A stretch of DNA of 9,336 nucleotides from an uncultured Eubacteriales bacterium (GTDB lineage: Bacteria; Bacillota; Clostridia; Peptostreptococcales; Anaerovoracaceae): contig CADBRY010000029.1 in NCBI GenBank assembly GCA_902797195.1, positions 1 to 9,336 of the forward strand. Direction: 5' to 3'. How positions within the stretch are numbered: the stretch's first letter is position 1; every line of letters begins with the position of its first letter. Below the pieces are notes generated by a model. That model did no database searches. It worked only from the letters and a program-made list of their open reading frames with translations, and was not told where the DNA came from. The position numbers and the translations under genes were made by a program. Positions 5,485 to 9,336 of this stretch are shown in pieces.

Positions 5485-5962
5485 AATTCTTGCACGTTTT
5501 GCCGCCGCAGCTCTAATCACGGTCCTACTGGCAGGAGTGATCAACCTATCGACAGCGCATGCGGATACAGCATTTGTCTGCGCAGTGCATAAGGGTGAAT
5601 TTGTATGGGTGCGCGCAGCGCCAGACAAAGCATCAATGTCTGTTGGACAGATCCGGTATGGATTTGAAGGAGAGATCCACGAAATTCGAAATGGCTATGC
5701 CAGGATAACGACATCAAATGGGCTGCATGGCTGGGTAGATGTCAGCTATCTTGATATGCCGATCCGGGAAAAGGTGTACGTCCTCATTGCGGATGGACCG
5801 GTGAACAAGCGGGAAACCCCAGACGGCAGGTACGTAACGAAGATCAAGGCAGGATCACGCATCAGCGTCTTAGGGTGGCGTTACAGCAAAAAAGGTGAGC
5901 TGTGGGCCCGGGTTTTCCATGGAGGGTATGTTAAGGCGGAGTATTTACGGGAGGCGGAATGA
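5474..5962 (+). CDS. Secreted tandem SH3-domain protein
   Basis: This 162-residue protein has a clear Sec signal peptide: MRCEILAR, a hydrophobic core FAAAALITVLLAGVINL, then STAHA before a likely cut at A|D. The mature part is two bacterial SH3-like repeats. The first (about 35-96) contains GEFVWVRAAPDKAS and GLHGWVDVSYLD. The second (about 98-160) contains ADGPVNKRETPDG and GGYVKAEYL. Such domains usually bind peptidoglycan or cell-surface peptides outside the membrane. The start at 5474 is chosen because AGAGGAG is 9 bases upstream; ATG 5465 abuts it. It overlaps the end of dnaC by 11 bases, so it is co-transcribed with replication genes. There is no catalytic domain, so it is not a lysin. 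A surface-exclusion role is one speculation. Confidence 0.8.
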   Translation: MRCEILARFAAAALITVLLAGVINLSTAHADTAFVCAVHKGEFVWVRAAPDKASMSVGQIRYGFEGEIHEIRNGYARITTSNGLHGWVDVSYLDMPIREKVYVLIADGPVNKRETPDGRYVTKIKAGSRISVLGWRYSKKGELWARVFHGGYVKAEYLREAE

Positions 5963-6324
5963 TGGTACGACTTAGAACTACAGATGCGGACGAAGGATTT
6001 GTTGATGAACTGATCAGTCTTCCTGAGGGAGAAAACAACAACACCAGAAAGCTGTTTGTCGGGTCCAGCCCGTGGTATAGAAGTTATACAATACCGGAAT
6101 CCGCGCTTATCGACATTACGGACAGAGACAGATTTAGTTATTTTTCCAAGCGCTGCCCTATCTGCGGGAAACCGATATCCGGAAGACCAGCCGAATATCC
6201 GTACTATCGGAAATTTGGAATGAAGATCGTGTATCTTTGCGACATGTGTGATGAACTGAAAAAGGTGTCTGTAAGGGATGATACAGGAAATAAAAATCAG
6301 AAAAGTGTCACCATGACGCATTAA
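5962..6324 (+). CDS. Uncharacterised zinc-ribbon protein
   Basis: I recognise no family. The 120-residue product has two CxxC knuckles (CPIC and CDMC) separated by about 24 residues, the second after the strand KIVYLC, forming a probable zinc ribbon in the C-terminal half. The N-terminal half is acidic (DADEGFVDELISLPEGE) and has SSPWYRSYTIPESAL. The start is ATG 5959 or 5962. GGGAGG at 5949-5954 gives 4 or 7 bases of spacing, so 5962 is slightly favoured. Either choice overlaps or abuts the upstream stop, so the two genes are translationally coupled. A nucleic-acid or protein-adaptor role would fit the zinc ribbon but is not shown. Confidence 0.7.
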   Translation: MVRLRTTDADEGFVDELISLPEGENNNTRKLFVGSSPWYRSYTIPESALIDITDRDRFSYFSKRCPICGKPISGRPAEYPYYRKFGMKIVYLCDMCDELKKVSVRDDTGNKNQKSVTMTH

Positions 6325-6344
6325 CAAAAGAGAGGATGATATTT

Positions 6345-6665
6345 ATGACAGGTGGTGCCAGGTGGCTGGTGGACAGGGATGGAAATTCTGAGTTTCATGT
6401 AAAAGATAATGGACGTGATAAAGTAATTTTGCGGATCTTAAAAAAAGGAGGAACGTACTGGCTCGAATGCCGTGATATGGGAATGTACGATGATGCCGGG
6501 ACCGATAGTGTGTACCTGGGTGCAGGATTATGCAGTCTTGATGCGCCTACACTTAAACGTGCTCAGGCGTCTGCAGAAAGGATCTATGAATCATGGGTAG
6601 AAGAACAAATCATGTACTACTCCCGATTTCTCGAGCAGATATTCGGGAAGACGGTGTGGTGTTGA
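6345..6665 (+). CDS. Small hypothetical protein of the early operon
   Basis: I do not recognise this 106-residue protein. Its first half is strand-rich (ARWLVDRDGNSEFHVKD, KVILRILKKGGTYWLECRD) and its second half is helical (LKRAQASAERIYESWVEEQI, YYSRFLEQIFGK). ATG 6345 is preferred because AGAGAGG lies 9 bases upstream, whereas the in-frame ATG 6336 abuts it. It ends on TGA 6663-6665, overlapping the start of the next small gene. Soluble, no signal peptide and no metal-binding motif. Confidence 0.65.
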   Translation: MTGGARWLVDRDGNSEFHVKDNGRDKVILRILKKGGTYWLECRDMGMYDDAGTDSVYLGAGLCSLDAPTLKRAQASAERIYESWVEEQIMYYSRFLEQIFGKTVWC

Positions 6666-6838
6666 TAGCACTGTACGAAATCAGATGCACGCGTGAATCT
6701 GTAAGTGCTATGAAACATTTTATGGAAGTCGCTAGGCGATGCTATGAGCAAGGCAGAGGCGTGATGGAGGTTAAGCTGGAAATGATCAGCCAGACTGAAA
6801 GAAAGCCAGAAATCATTGAAGATATCGATAGCTTATGA
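6659..6838 (+). CDS. Very small hypothetical protein
   Basis: About 59 residues with a predicted strand-helix-strand pattern (VLIALYEIR, SAMKHFMEVARRCYEQ, GVMEVKLEMIS) and an acidic end IIEDIDSL. An ATG at 6593 in the same frame would lengthen it, but that overlaps 73 bases of the upstream gene and has no ribosome site. GTG 6659 or 6656 lies just after CGGGAAG (6644-6650) and overlaps the previous stop by a few bases, as in coupled genes. Function unknown. Confidence 0.5.
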   Translation: MLIALYEIRCTRESVSAMKHFMEVARRCYEQGRGVMEVKLEMISQTERKPEIIEDIDSL

Positions 6839-6889
6839 TACCAGGCAGAAGAGTGAGTGCCGGCGGCACAGAAAGGGCTAAATTAAACA

Positions 6890-7114
6890 GTGAAGGAAAT
6901 CAACTATATCGCAACAGCGATGAATCTACGAGCAATTCGGATGAGGAAGGGCTATCGGGTCATTGATGTGGCAAAGATGATGGAGGTTAACCCATCGGCT
7001 GTTTCCCGCTGGGAACAGGGTACATCCATGCCGAATACCATAAAGCTGGTTAAACTTGCCGATTTGTATGGGGTCCCGTTGGACAACCTGATTATCCGTC
7101 AGTTAGAGAAATAG
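6890..7114 (+). CDS. XRE-family HTH regulator
   Basis: This 74-residue protein is little more than one helix-turn-helix domain (MNLRAIRMRKGYRVIDVAKM, NPSAVSRWEQGTSMP, LVKLADLYGVPLDNLI). It is the fourth HTH protein of the element. GTG 6890 is the start, with GAAAGGG 12 bases upstream, a long spacing; the in-frame ATG 6920 has no ribosome site. Its place directly before the ArpU-like gene suggests it tunes the switch to late expression, but this is inference from position. Confidence 0.75.
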   Translation: MKEINYIATAMNLRAIRMRKGYRVIDVAKMMEVNPSAVSRWEQGTSMPNTIKLVKLADLYGVPLDNLIIRQLEK

Positions 7115-7168
7115 GTGTGGTTTTGGCAACAAGATCAAGTTCTGATAAGACTCTATGGGGAGGATAAC

Positions 7169-7669
7169 ATGCAGCCGGAAGATGTCAAATGGTATATTAT
7201 GCACTATAAGGAGTCCGTCGTCCGAACCCTGCACCTCAAAAATGAGATACATGAGCTGACTTCTCTGTTAAAACGGGTAGAGAATGCCAAAATAGCAGAT
7301 TTGATCTCTATCACGCAGAATTGGGATATTATGCCTCATGGAACCGATATTGGAGATCCTACCGGACAGGCAGCAGAAAGGATCGCAGACGGGGACAAGC
7401 CATACTATATTCAGCAGATCCAAATGGAGATCCAGAATAAAGAGGAGGAACTACATAAAAGATCATCTATTATTTCTTACGTCGATACCTGGCTGCAGAT
7501 ACTTAATGAGAGGGAAAAATATGTTATCCAGGGGCGATACATTGATGGAACAGTATGGGCGGAGTTAAAGGATGGGTTTCAGGAAAAGTTTGGCGTCAGA
7601 TACAGTCAGACGGGTCTTATACGCATCCGTAATCGAGGGTTGGAGAAAATCTGTGAGATTGCCAAATGA
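7169..7669 (+). CDS. ArpU/RinA-like phage late-gene transcription regulator
   Basis: This 166-residue protein has long coiled-coil-like helices (HLKNEIHELTSLLKRVENAK and QQIQMEIQNKEEELHKR). A sigma-region-4-like C-terminus follows (LNEREKYVIQGRYIDG, FGVRYSQTGLIRIRNRGLEKI). That is the layout of the ArpU/RinA/DUF1492 group, which in Firmicute phages closes the early region and activates the packaging and structural genes. ATG 7169 is chosen because GGGGAGG stands 5 bases upstream; the frame stays open back to GTG 7115 without a comparable site. What is odd is what follows: no terminase or structural gene, only a 280-base gap and then sufS. Confidence 0.8.
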   Translation: MQPEDVKWYIMHYKESVVRTLHLKNEIHELTSLLKRVENAKIADLISITQNWDIMPHGTDIGDPTGQAAERIADGDKPYYIQQIQMEIQNKEEELHKRSSIISYVDTWLQILNEREKYVIQGRYIDGTVWAELKDGFQEKFGVRYSQTGLIRIRNRGLEKICEIAK

Positions 7670-7687
7670 CCGGGATGGTTTTCCCTG

Positions 7688-7739
7688 CTATCCAAATCCA
7701 TGAAAACAATAGAGTCAGCATCTGCAGACTGTCGGATAG
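7688..7739. promoter_or_regulatory. Possible repressor-type operator pair right of the late regulator
   Basis: CTATCCAAAT (7688-7697) is an exact 10-base match to 2106-2115 inside the rightward early promoter. GGATAG (7734-7739) is its inverted partner 36 bases further on and is preceded by TC as in the control-region copy TTCGGATAT. A shared 10-mer in under 10 kb could be chance, so this is a weak call that the same repressor or Cro protein also binds here. Confidence 0.25.
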
Positions 7740-7761
7740 TGTGATGCATGTCCATTAGCTC

Positions 7762-7808
7762 GCAGATGTTGGCACGAGGAGAACATAAATAAAACGGGCA
7801 GATGTTGA
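7762..7808 (+). repeat. Short direct repeat GCAGATGTTG, two copies
   Basis: GCAGATGTTG occurs at 7762-7771 (followed by GCA) and 7799-7808 (followed by ACC), 37 bases apart, in the gap between the element and sufS. It may be a recombinase arm or core site, because the right end of the element must lie close by, or two regulatory sites. Each copy supplies a TTGRC that resembles a -35 box, but I find no good -10 at proper spacing. Confidence 0.4.
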
Positions 7809-7862
7809 CCGGATGGGATACCTCATTCGTATGCAGAGCAAGCTGAGAAAGATTGCTTTCTG

Positions 7863-7900
7863 ATCAGATAATCCCGGTTTACAGCTTCCAATTATCTGAT
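7863..7900. repeat. 10-base inverted repeat upstream of sufS
   Basis: ATCAGATAAT (7863-7872) and ATTATCTGAT (7891-7900) are perfect reverse complements with 18 bases between them, about 50 bases before the sufS start. No T-run follows, so it is not a terminator. An operator or a leader stem-loop for the suf genes, or an element-end site, are the options. The rest of 7670-7951 holds no gene. An open tail from 7789 to a stop at 7861-7863, encoding RADVDRMGYLIRMQSK, could be the 3' end of a disrupted gene. Confidence 0.55.
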
Positions 7901-7951
7901 AAGAAGCGATGTGACAAAGACAGTATTCGAATCGTATCAAGGAGGGCAACG

Positions 7952-9184
7952 ATGACTGATACACCAGCACCCGACAGATTCCGAAAAGATTTTCCATTCT
8001 TTGCAAAGCACCCGGGGATTGTTTATCTGGATAATTCCGCAACCTCACAGCTTCCGGTCTGTGTCATGGATCGGCTGAATCGTTACGAACAGTTTGAAAA
8101 AGCTCCCCCTTTCCGCGGGATGTATCCTCTCTCTGTTCAGGCAACCGATGATTACGAGCATGCCCGCGATATGGTCAGGGATTTTATTCACGCAGGTTCC
8201 AGCGTGGAAATCGTCTTCACCCGCAACGCAACGGAGAGCCTCAATCTGGTAGCTTATTGTGTGGGAAATGCGTTGATTCATGCTGGAGATGAGGTCCTTG
8301 TGGGAATTGCCGAGCATCACAGCAACATGATTCCCTGGCAGCAGATGGCCAGATGTACCGGGGCCCATGTCCGTTATCTGTACTGTTCCAGAGAGGGATC
8401 GTTCAACCCGAATGACCTTGAACAGGGCCTGAGCGACCATACCCGGCTGGTTGCCATCACCCAGATGAGCAATGTGTTCGGACAGATCAATGACCTGCGG
8501 ACCATTACGCAGATTGCCCACCGCCGGAATGCGCTTGTCGTGGCGGACGGATGCCAGAGTGTCCCTCACATTCCTGTCAATGTCAGGGAACTGGATGTTG
8601 ATTTTCTGGCATTCTCCGGGCATAAGATGCTTGGTCCAACGGGCATCGGCGTTCTCTACGGAAAAAAAGACCTGCTCAATTGCCTGCCTCCATTCCTTAC
8701 CGGCGGTGAGATGATTGAAGAGGTAACAACCGAGGGAGCTACATGGGCGCCGCTTCCCCAGAAGTTTGAGGCAGGAACCGTCAATACCGGCGGTGCCCTT
8801 GCTCTGGGCGAGGCCATTAGCTACTATAACCGGGTCGGATTTGATGAGATGATAGCTCGCGAATCTGCGCTGACCAGACGTCTCATGATTGGAATGACCG
8901 ATATTCCCCATGTACAGATTATCGGGTCTCCGGATCCAGAGCAGCATCACGGGATTGTCACATTCACCATTGACGGGGTTCACCCCCACGACGTTTCCGC
9001 TATCATGGCCGATCACGGCATTGCCATCCGTGCAGGTCATCACTGTGCCCAGCCGCTGCATGACTATCTGGAAATCAACGCCACCTGCCGCGCCAGTCTC
9101 ATGTTCTACAACACAGAGACCGACGTTGACGCGTTCCTGAACATCTTATCTGAGATTCGAGGTGCAATGGGTTATGACGATTAA
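7952..9184 (+). CDS. sufS: Cysteine desulfurase SufS
   Basis: This PLP enzyme removes sulfur from L-cysteine as an enzyme persulfide for Fe-S cluster assembly and hands it to SufU in the cytosol. Its 410 residues match the usual length of about 406. Visible landmarks: VYLDNSATSQ near the N-terminus, PLSVQATDDYEHARD, the cofactor-stacking H123 in AEHHSNMIPWQ, D199 in VVADGCQSVPH, the Schiff-base K225 in SGHKMLGPTGIG, the GTVNTGG loop (275-281) and the catalytic C365 in RAGHHCAQPL. The usual HRGVHTLS segment reads FRGMYPLS here. ATG 7952 follows AAGGAGGG closely, so the upstream in-frame extension is not used. No sufB, sufC or sufD lies in the visible upstream DNA; phage genes do. Chromosomal, not element, cargo by codon look and pairing with sufU. 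Confidence 0.95.
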   Translation: MTDTPAPDRFRKDFPFFAKHPGIVYLDNSATSQLPVCVMDRLNRYEQFEKAPPFRGMYPLSVQATDDYEHARDMVRDFIHAGSSVEIVFTRNATESLNLVAYCVGNALIHAGDEVLVGIAEHHSNMIPWQQMARCTGAHVRYLYCSREGSFNPNDLEQGLSDHTRLVAITQMSNVFGQINDLRTITQIAHRRNALVVADGCQSVPHIPVNVRELDVDFLAFSGHKMLGPTGIGVLYGKKDLLNCLPPFLTGGEMIEEVTTEGATWAPLPQKFEAGTVNTGGALALGEAISYYNRVGFDEMIARESALTRRLMIGMTDIPHVQIIGSPDPEQHHGIVTFTIDGVHPHDVSAIMADHGIAIRAGHHCAQPLHDYLEINATCRASLMFYNTETDVDAFLNILSEIRGAMGYDD

Positions 9185-9336
9185 ACCGTTTTACAACGAT
9201 ACTCTCATGGACCACCATCATCATCCCGCCCATAAGCATGAGCTGCCAAATGCCAATCTGACGCTGCGCGGCGTCAATCCCAGCTGTGGGGACCAGATCA
9301 CCCTGCATCTGCTGGTCAATGATGCAGGGATCATCC
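9174..9336 (+). CDS. sufU: SufU, zinc-dependent Fe-S assembly protein (5' part)
   Basis: The first 54 codons are present and the gene runs off the window. Residues FYNDTLMDHHHHPAHKHELPNA followed by VNPSCGDQITLHLLV match the SufU/IscU family start (LYQ..ILDHY.NP.., then NPTCGD). The Cys and Asp of SCGD are the first zinc ligands that in Gram-positive SufU hold zinc and exchange with the SufS Cys. The ATG overlaps the end of sufS by 11 bases in another frame, indicating coupled synthesis of the two partners. The run of His after MD, where relatives often have a Tyr-Lys-Asn-Pro stretch, is unusual. Confidence 0.88.
   Translation, partial: MTIKPFYNDTLMDHHHHPAHKHELPNANLTLRGVNPSCGDQITLHLLVNDAGII

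Noticed and set aside
7670..7951. tRNA gene fragment as integration target
   Set aside because: I looked for a T-loop (GTTCGAATC-like) and acceptor stem in the junction and found none.
8045..9061. Long 338-codon open frame on the minus strand
   Set aside because: It lies wholly antisense to sufS, whose motifs and active residues are intact. It has no ribosome site and no recognisable domain, and arises from codon bias of sufS.

Overview
The window looks like DNA from a low-to-mid GC Gram-positive bacterium, probably a Clostridia-type Firmicute. Strong AGGAGG-type ribosome sites precede most genes, the phage families are Firmicute ones, and the chromosomal sufS-sufU pair is the Gram-positive form of the SUF system. 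The integrase end is visibly richer in A and T than the suf end (judged by eye).

Layout: positions 2-7669 are an integrated, phage-like element. A tyrosine integrase (minus strand) lies at the left edge. It is followed by a 530-base intergenic stretch with two + strand terminator-like hairpins and a possible small RNA, then a minus-strand XRE repressor. A divergent control region (about 1993-2226) holds two mirror-image promoters, each TTTACA-17-TATAAT, and repeats of a GGATATGTCC-like operator. The rightward operon starts with a Cro-like regulator and a second HTH protein. Next come a structured RNA candidate, an ssDNA-binding protein ending DDLPF, a 39-base near-perfect palindrome, a DnaD-type initiator with iterons inside its gene (a probable origin), and a DnaC-type helicase loader. 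After these lie a secreted tandem-SH3 protein, a zinc-ribbon protein, two small unknown proteins, a fourth XRE regulator and an ArpU/RinA-like late regulator.

No terminase, portal, capsid, tail or lysis gene follows the late regulator. Instead, after a 280-base gap (7670-7951), the chromosomal sufS (cysteine desulfurase) and the start of sufU (zinc-dependent sulfur acceptor/scaffold) begin. The element therefore has integration, immunity, replication and late-regulator parts but no particle genes. That fits a phage satellite (PICI-like) or a prophage stripped of its late half. Its left attachment site lies outside the window.

How it would work: the repressor holds both divergent promoters through the GGATAT sites. 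On induction the Cro-like proteins favour the rightward operon. The initiator binds the iterons, the loader places the host helicase, and the SSB-like protein coats single strands. The ArpU-like protein would then act on a late promoter whose normal targets are absent here.
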